DNA of 56,667 bases from Methanomassiliicoccales archaeon UBA147 (GCA_002496385.1 DAJR01000048.1:1-56667); one strand, 5' to 3'. Numbered from the stretch's first letter, positions 46,635-55,237 are shown. The notes: a model not told the origin generated them from the letters alone. Program-made: numbers and translations.

Positions 46635-47474
46635 ATGCGACTCACGGTACTCGGTTCAGGGGGATTCCGCCGGACCCCGCGGCCCGGATGTCATTGCCCC
46701 GTGTGCGAAGAGATGCGAGATGCAGGAACCCAGCGCCTGGGCTGCTCCCTGTTCCTGCACGACGGCAATATCCTTTTCGACACGCCGGAAGAGATTGCGG
46801 CCGAACTGGAGAGCGCCGGCATTCACAGAATTGAGCACCTGTTCTTCACCCACTGGCATCCGGACCACACCCTTGGCGCCCGCATCCTTGAGATAATGAA
46901 CACCCAATGGTCGGAAAGACCAGAATGGCGGATGGCTGCCGTTCACAGAACCGATGTGCACATGCCCGGCCCGGTTTATGGAGAGATTATGTCCCGGCTC
47001 GGGCCGTTCTTCGAATTCTGGCAGCACCTTGGCATAGCAAAAGTGGAGCTAATGGACGCCCCTGTCCAGGCAGAGAATGTGAAGGTCGAGGCAGTGGTGT
47101 TCAAGACAATGCACAGGACAATGACCCATTCAACCGTGTACATAGTGTCTTCCCAGAGCAAGAAATTCGTGTATGCGCCCTGCGATATAACCCCCTTCCC
47201 GAAGGACGACAGGGTCCATGGCTGCGACCTCATGATACTGCAGGTCGGCTGGCATGGGCCGGAGATGGCCGAGCGGGCCAGGAACGGCCCCCATTATGAG
47301 ATATCCATGGACGAGATTATTGAGATTGCAAGGGAATACAAACCTACCAAGCTTGTCCTTACCCATATCGGCGACGAGGTCGGCATGCTTCGGAAAGACC
47401 TTGAAACCCTTGAGGAAACATACGCTGATCTGAATCTTCAATTCGCGCATGACGGCATGGTAATATTGATTTAA
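46635..47474 (+). CDS. PhnP-like metallo-beta-lactamase-fold hydrolase
   Basis: 279 residues. The metal-binding motif THWHPDHTLG (near residue 75) and later histidines (KTMHRTMTHS, LTHIGDE) mark the metallo-beta-lactamase fold. The N-terminal GSGGFRRTPRPGCHCPVC carries the cysteine cluster typical of the PhnP/PqqB branch, which binds a structural metal. PhnP itself cleaves cyclic ribose phosphates in phosphonate use, but no phn genes are nearby, so the substrate is unknown. Related proteins act as phosphodiesterases. Cytoplasmic, with no signal peptide. An AT-rich gap separates it from the next gene. Confidence 0.88.
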   Translation: MRLTVLGSGGFRRTPRPGCHCPVCEEMRDAGTQRLGCSLFLHDGNILFDTPEEIAAELESAGIHRIEHLFFTHWHPDHTLGARILEIMNTQWSERPEWRMAAVHRTDVHMPGPVYGEIMSRLGPFFEFWQHLGIAKVELMDAPVQAENVKVEAVVFKTMHRTMTHSTVYIVSSQSKKFVYAPCDITPFPKDDRVHGCDLMILQVGWHGPEMAERARNGPHYEISMDEIIEIAREYKPTKLVLTHIGDEVGMLRKDLETLEETYADLNLQFAHDGMVILI

Positions 47475-47515
47475 ATAAGATATCTGTTATATATTAAATC
47501 ATAACATTTAAATAA

Positions 47516-47574
47516 TGCCTGTTTGATATATTATATACGGGGATGCCTGATTTGGCATGCCTGGCCGGTGTCTG
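47516..47574 (+). promoter_or_regulatory. Promoter with inverted repeat at predicted start
   Basis: TATATTATATAC (47526-47537) is a strong TATA box. ATGCC and GGCAT arms (47543-47558) form an inverted repeat just where transcription should begin, so it may be an operator. This also makes the ATG at 47557 an unlikely translation start. GGTG before the ATG at 47575 supports that one. Confidence 0.5.
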
Positions 47575-50500
47575 ATGGAGAAGAAAGGGTCTGCACTGTA
47601 TCTATGCCCGGGCTGCGGCGCCTTTGTCAGCGAGAGTGCCAGCAAATGCCCAAAGTGCGGGACCGCCCTGGACGGTGTCCCCGAGGATGTCGCTTCCCCC
47701 GAGAAGGAAATCCCCCGGACAGAGCCCGAAACTGCCATTGAGACGGAGATTGTCCCGCTGGAGGAACCGGAAGCCACCTCAGAAGAAGATTCGGAACCCG
47801 TGACGCTTTTCATGTGCTCCGCATGCGGCGCTTTCACCGGCGGCGATGCAGATTCCTGCCCGAACTGCGGCGCGTCCATGCGTGAGGAGGAGTTGTCGGA
47901 GCCGCAGATAAAACCGGGCGCGCCGGAATCGGACCTCCTTGATATGCTGGTTGAGGCCGATACGGACGTATCCGAACAACTAATCGACGACCTCAGGAAG
48001 ATAGAGAGCGCCGAGGATGTTGAGAATTTCATCGAATCGATACCTTTCAAGGACCCTGACCTCCTCATGGAACTGGAGTACGCCGATAGTTCCACACCCG
48101 AGACAGAACTTGAGGATATAGAAAGCCAACTTTCATTCCTCGAGGAAAAGAAAGAACCCGTACCCGGCATCCCCGAAGAACCCCCAGGGATTCTTCCTGA
48201 AACTGGCACCAGCGGCGCCGAAAAGGTTCTGCTCGACGACAATTCGACAATCGCAATGTGCTCTTCATGCGGGGCCTTTGTCTCCGAGACCGCCGAAGTA
48301 TGCAATATCTGCGGAAATTCGCTGAGAGGCAGAGCCAATATGGCCGAAATTCCAGCATCCGAAACTCCTGACCCTCAGATGTCCGGAGAGGAGGCTGACT
48401 CGATTTTGCGCTCCGTCATGGGTGTAAAGGACGGCACGGAACTGGATGCCGAAGCTGGTTCAAGGTTTCAATCGGACGGCACCCTTAACCTATGCACGCT
48501 CTGCGGCGCTTTCATGAGCCAGGATGCCGAGTCATGCCCCGTTTGCGGAACCCATATCGAGGACATGCCCGAGTTCGTTCCCTCCCTGGACATAGCAGGC
48601 CCGGAAAAGGAACAGCACGGCCTTGCGCTGTGTCCGCATTGCGGCGTGTTCATCCAGGAAGGCGCGACCGAATGCCTTTCCTGTGTAAAGCCGATACCGG
48701 GCGGCGCCAAGCTTGCGGAATTTCAGGAAGAGCCGAAGGCAGATGATTCTGACAAAGCCTCGAATCTTCTGAGAACCTTCCTCCGGGTGGAGAAGGCTCT
48801 CATGCAGCCCCCTCTGCCGGAAAAAACATTTACTGGCCTGGACCTGTGCCCCGACTGCGGCGCATTCGTTTCTGCGACCGCGGTGACATGTTCGGTTTGC
48901 GGCAATCCCTTGTTCGAGGGGGCCGACGAAGAAGAAGGCCTCATTCTCCCAACAGAAAGCCAAGCGGACATCGAATGCCCGAACTGCAGTGCCAGTATTC
49001 CTTCCGGTTCAGCCGAGTGCTCAGTGTGCGGTTTCATCTTCGGAACCGGGGAGGCAGTTACCTCTGACGAACCCGCCCAGGACATCAGCGACTTTCTGGA
49101 GAATGAACTGGACGAATTATTCCGAACTCACGGTGAAGGGCACCCTATCGAGGAAACCAGACCTGAGCAGGAGATCAAATCTGAAGAACTCGAAGACTCG
49201 ATTATTGATTTGCTCGTTGAGAAGGAAAGCAACCTAGACAGCATTTGGGACGATGCGGATGCCTCGGGCGAAATGACAAAGCAAGACCGATTGCCGCCCG
49301 AGACCGGCCAGCTGTGGGAACGGGCCGAGGCAGTTCAACCCGAGGAGAACCCCGAACCGCTGCAATTCATCGAACCAGGAACTCCCGAGCAGGAGGAAAT
49401 CCCCGCCTATGAACCCGAGGAGACCTACCTGGAAGATGGAATCGCCCTCGCAAGGGAGCCCGCATCCCATGCCGCCGAATCCGGCGTAAAGCTTCAGATG
49501 CACAGACTGGCTAATTGGTCATCGGGCGTGTATTTTTCCATAATTGCGATAACCTTCTTCGCAGCATTCTACCTCATCGTGCCGGGCAATTACGCACATA
49601 GCCTTGCCTTCATTTTCGGAACTCTAATGATGTATGGGCTGTACATGTGGTTCACTGACCGCGGCACCTTCTTCACCGGAGATGTCAGACAGTCCAGCAT
49701 TTTCCTAATGGGCACAGCGCTCGTTATGGCGGTTCTGCTACACTGGCCATTGGGGATTCTGACCTCCGATACAGGATTTCTAGGCCAACCTGCACTCGAC
49801 CGAATACTGATTTCCGCATCCATATTGCTTCTAAGCATCGGTCTGCTATGGATAAGAGCCAGGGTAAGGTATGTGTTCGCTTGGTTCTCCGGAACGGTAA
49901 TGCTCTTCATGGCAAGCCTCCTCGAACTTTCGATGTCAGAAACCGCAAATAGCCAACTTATCCCCGCTGCCGAAGTTTTCGGGTTGGGAGCCGGTTTAAT
50001 CTTCCTGAGCTTCGCCCTGCTCCAATACGAGAAAGCCCTGAACACCTCCATCGAATCGGATGTCGTTAGGGGTGACGCGCATTACCTGAGGAAGGATTAC
50101 AGGCGTGCGCTCATCTCGTACAACGATGCCCTGAAAAAAGCCCAGACCAAGGAAATGGATGTGTTGGGAAGCCCTTTGGTGGAATATGATGTTCCCTGGT
50201 ACAGCAAGGGCTCCGCCCTGATACTCATGGGCCAGATCGAGGAGGGCATAAAATGCCTCGACATGGCACTGGCCATAAATCCGAACAACGAAGTTACATG
50301 GGTGAACAAGGGCAATGCCCATACCAAGCTGGGCGACCATGCGGCGGCCATGGAATGCTACAAGAGGGCAATAGACTGCAACCCCTTCTTTGAGGTAGCA
50401 TGGAACAACCTCGGAAATGTTCATGCAAGGAACAAGGATTACCTCGAAGCGCTCAAACATTACAACCGCGCCATCAAGATAAACCGGAGATACGACGACG

Positions 50501-50631
50501 CGTGGATAAACAAAGGTTATGTCCTCGCCAAGATGGGAAAGCGCGAACAGGCGATAGAATGCCTGAATCATGTGGGCTCGAACGCCAAGGGGAAGGTCCC
50601 ACCGATGGAAAGGGACATCCAAACAGCATGA
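47575..50631 (+). CDS. Membrane protein with seven zinc ribbons and C-terminal TPRs
   Basis: 1018 residues. The first ~490 contain seven short zinc ribbons of the form LxLCxxCGAFxxxxAxxCxxCG (first at 47602, last at 48973), separated by long acidic linkers rich in Glu, Pro and Ser. Residues ~643-818 hold about six hydrophobic transmembrane segments. Residues ~831-1002 are four to five TPR units (for example VTWVNKGNAHTKLGDHAAAM). There is no signal peptide; the N-terminal ribbons and C-terminal TPRs probably both face the cytoplasm if the helix count is even. The overall arrangement suggests a membrane-bound scaffold. It shares TPR plus zinc modules with the 1421-residue protein before the surface array, which suggests related jobs (inference). 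The ribbon repeats look internally duplicated. Confidence 0.85.
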   Translation: MEKKGSALYLCPGCGAFVSESASKCPKCGTALDGVPEDVASPEKEIPRTEPETAIETEIVPLEEPEATSEEDSEPVTLFMCSACGAFTGGDADSCPNCGASMREEELSEPQIKPGAPESDLLDMLVEADTDVSEQLIDDLRKIESAEDVENFIESIPFKDPDLLMELEYADSSTPETELEDIESQLSFLEEKKEPVPGIPEEPPGILPETGTSGAEKVLLDDNSTIAMCSSCGAFVSETAEVCNICGNSLRGRANMAEIPASETPDPQMSGEEADSILRSVMGVKDGTELDAEAGSRFQSDGTLNLCTLCGAFMSQDAESCPVCGTHIEDMPEFVPSLDIAGPEKEQHGLALCPHCGVFIQEGATECLSCVKPIPGGAKLAEFQEEPKADDSDKASNLLRTFLRVEKALMQPPLPEKTFTGLDLCPDCGAFVSATAVTCSVCGNPLFEGADEEEGLILPTESQADIECPNCSASIPSGSAECSVCGFIFGTGEAVTSDEPAQDISDFLENELDELFRTHGEGHPIEETRPEQEIKSEELEDSIIDLLVEKESNLDSIWDDADASGEMTKQDRLPPETGQLWERAEAVQPEENPEPLQFIEPGTPEQEEIPAYEPEETYLEDGIALAREPASHAAESGVKLQMHRLANWSSGVYFSIIAITFFAAFYLIVPGNYAHSLAFIFGTLMMYGLYMWFTDRGTFFTGDVRQSSIFLMGTALVMAVLLHWPLGILTSDTGFLGQPALDRILISASILLLSIGLLWIRARVRYVFAWFSGTVMLFMASLLELSMSETANSQLIPAAEVFGLGAGLIFLSFALLQYEKALNTSIESDVVRGDAHYLRKDYRRALISYNDALKKAQTKEMDVLGSPLVEYDVPWYSKGSALILMGQIEEGIKCLDMALAINPNNEVTWVNKGNAHTKLGDHAAAMECYKRAIDCNPFFEVAWNNLGNVHARNKDYLEALKHYNRAIKINRRYDDAWINKGYVLAKMGKREQAIECLNHVGSNAKGKVPPMERDIQTA

Positions 50632-50672
50632 TGCGCAACCATTTTATCAGTTCCCGGCTTATCTGACCTGCC

Positions 50673-51413
50673 ATGTTCTGGACAGATGCGCTTCTGGTGA
50701 TAGCGGTTTGCATTGTTCTGTGCGCAATCGCCTATGTCAAGAACGTTCTGACCCTCGACGGCTCCCTGGCAGCCCTGGCGATGGGCCTGGTCATAGGCCT
50801 CGCTGGCGGCATTAGCTGGATTCTTCTTCTTCTGTTGTTCCTTCTCACAAGCTTTGCAGCCACCCTCTACAAGTTCGCCGCAAAGAAGAGCCGCGGCCTC
50901 CAGGAGGGTCGCTCGGGAGAGCGCGGCTGGAGGAATGTGCTGGCGAACGGGGCCCCGCCGTTCGCGATAGCCCTGCTCTCCTCGGAATGGCTCCATGTTC
51001 TGGACAGGCAGACCGGCTCCGTCCTCTTCCTCTGTGCAATAGCGGTTGCCGCGTCCGACACCCTGGCGAGCGAGCTGGGAGTACTCGCAAAGAAGACCTG
51101 GCTCATCACGAATCTCAGGCGCGTCAAAGCCGGGGTGAACGGCGGCGTCTCCATTCCGGGGCAGGCCGCGGCAGCCTCAGCAGCGATATACACCGGTGCC
51201 ATCGGAATACTGGCTTTCCATTACCTGGACGGTCTGACAATGGATTGGATTCACGTGGTCCTCATCGCCGACATAGGGTTCCTTGGATGCCAGATAGACA
51301 GCGTGATAGGCGCTACAGCGGAAACCCGGGGCTATGTATCAAAACTGACAAATAACCTGTTGTCTATATCCGCCGGGACAGCGGTTGCATGGGTGATACT
51401 GTGGATGCTATGA
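50673..51413 (+). CDS. DUF92 family membrane protein
   Basis: 246 residues with six to seven transmembrane helices. It matches the DUF92/TMEM19 family: the NGAPPFAIALL region, ASDTLASELG and RRVKAGVNGGVS signatures are all visible. Plant members (VTE5/VTE6-like relatives) act on prenyl alcohols or prenyl phosphates, so an archaeal role in isoprenoid phosphate metabolism is plausible but unproven. A TATA-like CCATTTTATC about 25-30 bases upstream suggests a leaderless message. Its stop overlaps the next start as ATGA. Confidence 0.88.
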   Translation: MFWTDALLVIAVCIVLCAIAYVKNVLTLDGSLAALAMGLVIGLAGGISWILLLLLFLLTSFAATLYKFAAKKSRGLQEGRSGERGWRNVLANGAPPFAIALLSSEWLHVLDRQTGSVLFLCAIAVAASDTLASELGVLAKKTWLITNLRRVKAGVNGGVSIPGQAAAASAAIYTGAIGILAFHYLDGLTMDWIHVVLIADIGFLGCQIDSVIGATAETRGYVSKLTNNLLSISAGTAVAWVILWML

Positions 51414-52627
51414 AGATCCTATTGGTGGTATGCGACGGGATGGCCGACCGGCCAGCAGAGACTCTCAAAGGCATGACGCCTCTGGAGGCGGCCGAAGTGC
51501 CCAACATGGATAAGCTGGCGAGGGAAGGCCAGACCGGACTTATGGACGTGATCGCACCCGGAATAGTGCCTGGCAGCGACACTGCTCATCTTGCGCTTCT
51601 GGGCTACGACCCGAGGGCTGTCTACACCGGCAGGGGGCCGTTCGAGGCGGCCGGGGAAGGTGTCGAGGTGAGGAAGGGGGATGTGGCTTTCAGATGCAAT
51701 TTCTCTACCGTGGACAAGGGCATGAACGTCACGGACCGCCGAGCAGGGAGGATTTCCAAGGGCACCCGCGAACTTGCCGCGGCGTTGAACGGCATGAAGA
51801 TAGAGGACATCCAGGTCATATTCAGGGAAGGCGTTGACCACAGAGCCGTGCTTGTGCTGAGAGGCCCCGGCCTGAGCCCTAAAGTAACTGAGGTCGACCC
51901 CCATCATGAGGGAAAGGTTCTGGTTTCGATAGCGCTCGCACCGGAAGCCGAGAAGACCGCCAGGATACTGAATGAATTCACAAGGAAATCCCACGAGATA
52001 CTCGGCAAGCATCCTGTCAACCTCGCCCGTGCCAAGGAAGGCAAGGCGCCAGCGAACATAGCGCTTGCCAGGGGTTCCGGCAGCCCCCCCGAGGTTCCGT
52101 CTTTCAGCGAGCATCACAACGGCCTGAATGGGGCGGCGATAGTCGGCATATCGCTTGTCAGGGGCCTGTGCCGCCTGTCCGGACTTGAGGTGCCGGACGT
52201 GAAAGGTGCGACAGGTTCGACCGACACCGACGTGAAAGCCAAGGCCAAGGCAGCAGTTGCGGCATTGAAGACCCATGACTTCGTTCTGCTGCATTACAAA
52301 GCCACCGATCTCTATGGCCATGACGGGGATGCCCAGGGAAAATCCACATTCATCGAGAGAATCGATTCTGCCCTCGGGGATATCATTGGCTCCCTGGACA
52401 ACACAATCGTCTGCATCACGGCCGACCATTCCACCCCGTGCAGCGTGAAGGACCATGCCTCCGACCCGGTGCCGCTGCTTATCTGGGGCAAGGGACTAAG
52501 ATCCGACCGCACAGATTGCTTCAGCGAGCTTGAAGCCGCATCCGGCGGGCTTGGGCACATCAGGGGCCACGAACTGATGGGCATGCTGACCGGGCTTGCG
52601 GGCAGGAATCCAAAGTTCGGTGCGTGA
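51410..52627 (+). CDS. apgM: Cofactor-independent phosphoglycerate mutase, archaeal type
   Basis: Interconverts 3- and 2-phosphoglycerate in glycolysis and gluconeogenesis. The 405-residue length is typical of archaeal ApgM (alkaline phosphatase superfamily). Metal-binding and catalytic motifs are present: LLVVCDGMADRP at the N terminus, PGSDTAHLALLGYDP with the serine nucleophile, HYKATDLYGHDGD, and ADHSTPCSVKDHASDPVP near the C terminus. The ATG at 51410 overlaps the DUF92 stop (ATGA) and gives the family start MKILLVVCDG; the in-frame ATG at 51389 would add seven residues. Translational coupling to DUF92 is evident. Confidence 0.95.
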   Translation: MKILLVVCDGMADRPAETLKGMTPLEAAEVPNMDKLAREGQTGLMDVIAPGIVPGSDTAHLALLGYDPRAVYTGRGPFEAAGEGVEVRKGDVAFRCNFSTVDKGMNVTDRRAGRISKGTRELAAALNGMKIEDIQVIFREGVDHRAVLVLRGPGLSPKVTEVDPHHEGKVLVSIALAPEAEKTARILNEFTRKSHEILGKHPVNLARAKEGKAPANIALARGSGSPPEVPSFSEHHNGLNGAAIVGISLVRGLCRLSGLEVPDVKGATGSTDTDVKAKAKAAVAALKTHDFVLLHYKATDLYGHDGDAQGKSTFIERIDSALGDIIGSLDNTIVCITADHSTPCSVKDHASDPVPLLIWGKGLRSDRTDCFSELEAASGGLGHIRGHELMGMLTGLAGRNPKFGA

Positions 52628-52652
52628 GATGTCCGAACAGCCGATTATTGAT

Positions 52653-52790
52653 GGAAAATGGTGGCTCGCATCCGTGCGAAAACCTGGTCAATCGGCAGTG
52701 CAGGTCGGTTTTCTCCGGCGAGGCATCACGGGTCGCTACCGTCCATTCTAACAAAAGATGGTTCTCGCTCCAGCTCGACTAAGTTTGCTT
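52653..52790 (+). repeat. Dispersed repeat copy A (truncated)
   Basis: Shares GGAAAATGGTGGCTCGCATC, CTCCGGCGAGGCATCAC and TTCTAACAAAAGAT with copies B and C, in the same orientation. It lacks their left hairpin and right GGCTGTGTGCCC end. It lies 11 bases downstream of the hicA stop, on the side where transcription of that gene would end. Confidence 0.7.
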
Positions 52791-52801
52791 TCAAGGTGTG
52801 C

Positions 52802-53026
52802 CTACTTAATTAAAGCCATGAATTCGTCTCTATCTAGTTTTGATTGTTTAATAATCGAATTCAAAGTGCCTTTAGCCAGTTCAGAATGGTTTGGAACCGT
52901 AACTAGCGTTCTGCTTTCATTATTCCACAAATGAATATGGCTGCCAGATTGTCGAACAATTCTGAAGCCAGCACGTTTTAAGGCTTTAACAACCTTATCA
53001 GTTGACAGCACCGGAAGCCTTGGCAA
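52802..53026 (-). CDS. hicA: HicA-type mRNA interferase toxin
   Basis: 74 residues with the double-stranded-RNA-binding-like fold of HicA/YcfA toxins, which cleave mRNA when free of antitoxin. Visible hallmarks are DKVVKALKRAGFRIVRQSGS, the catalytic His region GSHIHLWN, and TVPNHSELAKGTLNSIIKQ. The start lies inside the 3' end of the upstream antitoxin gene (29-base overlap), as expected for a coupled toxin-antitoxin pair. The DNA is AT-richer than the rest of the window, fitting acquisition by transfer. Confidence 0.9.
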   Translation of the reverse strand: MPRLPVLSTDKVVKALKRAGFRIVRQSGSHIHLWNNESRTLVTVPNHSELAKGTLNSIIKQSKLDRDEFMALIK

Positions 53027-53261
53027 ATTTTTCCACCTCGATTTCGATAAAAGATGTTTTTGAACCTTTCGGAGCCAGTTCCATTAAAAGTTGGTAATGT
53101 TCCAAGAGTCCCTGTTTCAATCGAGATATTGCTTCTTCTTCAGATGAACCCTGGTCTGCAACACTTGTGACCAGGTCTGTGGCAACGTAGAATTTGCCTT
53201 CCTTTTTAACTGAGATAACTGCTTTCAAAGCTTCACCAACATGTACAATGTTCTTAGTCAT
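52998..53261 (-). CDS. hicB: HicB-type antitoxin
   Basis: About 87 residues, placed directly upstream of the toxin. The partial RNase H-like HicB core is visible: VISVKKEGKFYVATDLVTSV followed by GSSEEEAISRLKQGLLEHY. It should bind and block the toxin, and partner HicB proteins often repress their own promoter. A TATA-like TTATTTATAT lies immediately before the chosen ATG (53261); if it is the promoter, a TTG at 53228 preceded by GGTGA may be the true start, which would match the usual family beginning. No separate DNA-binding domain is seen. Confidence 0.8.
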   Translation of the reverse strand: MTKNIVHVGEALKAVISVKKEGKFYVATDLVTSVADQGSSEEEAISRLKQGLLEHYQLLMELAPKGSKTSFIEIEVEKFAKASGAVN

Positions 53262-53274
53262 ATAAATAATAATC

Positions 53275-53610
53275 GGCACACCTTTTTCAATGCCAGTCGC
53301 TCACCCCCAAGTGAATGCACAAGCCCGGATATAAGGCTTGTGTTGTCGCTCCCCGTCCCTTCGTTGTACTCGTGATTCCTTCGCCGTAACGTTGGGAAAA
53401 TGGTGGCTCGCATCCGTGCGCTTTGTTGGATTCACGTCGATCTCAAGACACAAAGCTCCGGCGAGGCATCACGCGTCGCTCCCGTCAATTCTAACAAAAG
53501 ATTGCTCTCGCTCCAGGTCTGCGCTTTGCTAACATACGGCTGTGTGCCCTACGACGATAAAACGTTCTCATGTGCATATGCTGATAAACGTGTTTGGCGG
53601 ACGCCCACCC
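53275..53610 (+). repeat. Dispersed repeat copy B
   Basis: About 335 bases, unannotated and non-coding by appearance, alignable with copy C over nearly all its length. It starts with GGCACACC, contains a stem ACAAGCC/GGCTTGT, the shared core CGCATCCGTGCG and CTCCGGCGAGGCATCAC, then GGCTGTGTGCCC (53538-53549) and a conserved tail ending near GTGTTTGGCGG. It fills the gap between hicB and the next gene. No other feature is seen from 53611 to 53695. Confidence 0.75.
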
Positions 53611-53695
53611 ACGCACAAAGAATAATGAATTATCTTCTGCCATTAAGATGGGACAGACACCAACAGGGTTCTGCGATATTAAAGGTCATTTCTAC

Positions 53696-54064
53696 CTAAA
53701 AATTTGTTATTTCTGGGAAAAATAACTCAATCATCAAGAATATTGTGCCTACTGCGAAAGCAAGGAATCCAGCAAAATAAAAGAATTTATACACTGAGGA
53801 TAATTTTGTTGAGTTCGGAATTAATTTTGCTCGTTCAATGAAATATTCACTATGTTTTTTAATAAATACTGGTTGCAAAAAACACCAAATACCTATGACA
53901 TATGCTGAGACACTATTCCACTTAAAGGGTAATAGAAAGAATAGGGTGAAAAAAAGAGCAAGAAAAATGAAAGCAATAATTTCTGATTTTTGCCTGACAC
54001 TTTTATACCTGGTATTAAGTTCATTTATTTTTTCTAATTGTGGTGATTTTTCAATTTTTTGCAT
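53696..54064 (-). CDS. Orphan membrane protein, 122 aa
   Basis: Starts MQKIEKSPQLEKINEL, with two or three transmembrane segments in the first half (IIAFIFLALFFTLFFLL; a second after VSAYVIGIW) and one near the end (FAGFLAFAVGTIFLM). The first half also has a basic stretch after a short charged helix. No family was recognised. The ATG at 54064 is preferred; upstream in-frame codons run into repeat copy C. A TATA-like CATAAAATAAG lies near 54089-54099. It is low in GC and isolated between two repeat copies, like a cassette cargo gene. Confidence 0.65.
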   Translation of the reverse strand: MQKIEKSPQLEKINELNTRYKSVRQKSEIIAFIFLALFFTLFFLLPFKWNSVSAYVIGIWCFLQPVFIKKHSEYFIERAKLIPNSTKLSSVYKFFYFAGFLAFAVGTIFLMIELFFPEITNF

Positions 54065-54109
54065 CGACTGAACCCCAAACACTCTACTTATTTTATGCAC
54101 ATTCGAAAC

Positions 54110-54445
54110 GGGCACACAGCCTTTGCCAGTAGACGCTTGCCCCAAGTGAATGCACAAGCCCGGATATAAGGCTTGTGTTTTTACTCCCCGCCCCTGCGTT
54201 GGACTTGTGGCTGCTCACCTGCTGCTGGGAAAACACTGGTTCGCATCCGTGCGAAAATCTGAATTAGCGGCGTTTCAAGGACGATTTTCTCCGGCGAGGC
54301 ATCACGGGGCCCTCTCGGCGCTGGGAAGAAAAGATCGTTCGCGGGCCAGGGCTGCGCTACGCTTACATACGGCTGTGTGCCCTACGACGATAAAATGTTC
54401 TCATGTGCATATGCTGATAAACGTGTTTGGCGGTTACGCCCACCC
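54110..54445 (+). repeat. Dispersed repeat copy C with 12-bp inverted ends
   Basis: Closest relative of copy B. GGGCACACAGCC (54110-54121) and GGCTGTGTGCCC (54371-54382) are perfect inverted repeats 273 bases apart end to end. Inside are the ACAAGCC/GGCTTGT stem and the conserved core. The match to copy B continues about 60 bases past the right inverted end. The following 54446-54582 is non-coding, with a palindrome-rich AACTCGCTTCGCTCATTCG-like stretch and a TATA box at 54554-54565. Confidence 0.75.
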
Positions 54446-54582
54446 TTGCGCCCCTCCGCTTCCAACGAACTCGCTTCGCTCATTCGTCTGAATTTTCTCG
54501 CCTTGCTCGAAAATGGCCCCCTTTCTGCGGAAAGCCCACCTGCTCAGGGCGCTTGAATATATTAACAGTTGAGGTTGAAACA

Positions 54583-54753
54583 GTGAGTTACTTCAAGTTC
54601 CTCCAGAGAAGGAAGGAGGATTATTTTCGGGATGGCGTTGAGGTAATCGTGATTCCGCTGGCTAAGTTGCCGGAGGATGTGAAGGGGAGGGAGAAGGAGT
54701 TGGGGGGTGGGTGTGGGGGTGATGAGTGTCGATTTTTCTATTGTCATATCTGA
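54583..54753 (+). CDS. Small possible truncated protein, 56 aa
   Basis: A GTG preceded by GAGGT and a TATA box (GAATATATTAAC) opens a frame beginning MSYFKFLQRRKEDYFRDGVE. The first ~35 residues look like real protein; after LPEDVKG the sequence turns into a low-complexity Gly/Cys tail that overlaps the end of the convergent gene. The most likely reading is the 5' remnant of a gene cut by rearrangement, though an intact small protein cannot be excluded. The family is unknown. Confidence 0.35.
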   Translation: MSYFKFLQRRKEDYFRDGVEVIVIPLAKLPEDVKGREKELGGGCGGDECRFFYCHI

Positions 54754-55226
54754 TATTTCTTTTGGTGTAATAAGTAAATCGCAGTGATAATTGCAAATAC
54801 AATAAAAAAGAAAAGAAAAATTGCTGACCATGCTGCATATGAAGATAATCCTAATAAAATTCTTCCTTCTAACAATTCATAATATCTCCATACTTTATTT
54901 TTAATAAAGAGTAAGCCTGAAAGTAAAAGAAACATGAATGAAAGAATATTCAGTGAGACACATATAGCCTTTTTACTAACAGGTGTTCTATAAGGGATAA
55001 ACACAATATCATGGATATAAAAAAGGAAGGTGAATAATAAGATAACGATTATAATAATATATGTGATATAAATTTCAATTTGAAATAAAGTGATGTTCTC
55101 ATCAACTTGACTCCAAAAATAGAGATGTGATAAAAGTACTGCCACAAACAACGCTATTAGAACCAGGTATTTTGGATTCTTGACCCTTTCTCCATTATTT
55201 CTTATTTGAAGGTTTGATTGTTTCAT
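54744..55226 (-). CDS. Four-helix membrane protein, unknown
   Basis: 160 residues with four hydrophobic segments: after NPKYL (VLIALFVAVLLSHLYFW), IYITYIIIIVILLFTFLFY, LNILSFMFLLLSGLLF and a last one near AIFLFFFIVFAIITAIYLL. The C terminus is short and basic. GC content is very low. A GGTGGTGT ribosome site lies before the ATG, 11 bases after the stop of the caspase-like gene, so the two are one operon. It may anchor or accompany that secreted protein (inference from position). Confidence 0.7.
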   Translation of the reverse strand: MKQSNLQIRNNGERVKNPKYLVLIALFVAVLLSHLYFWSQVDENITLFQIEIYITYIIIIVILLFTFLFYIHDIVFIPYRTPVSKKAICVSLNILSFMFLLLSGLLFIKNKVWRYYELLEGRILLGLSSYAAWSAIFLFFFIVFAIITAIYLLHQKKYQI

Positions 55227-55237
55227 ATTGACACCAC

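Noticed and set aside
53400..53699. Plus-strand frame of 99 codons over repeat B
   Set aside because: It lies across the non-coding repeat and is not preserved in copies A and C.
53275..54445. attC-type integron recombination sites
   Set aside because: No matching core pair (RYYYAAC with GTTRRRY at the expected ends) was found in the repeats, and no integrase gene is in the window.
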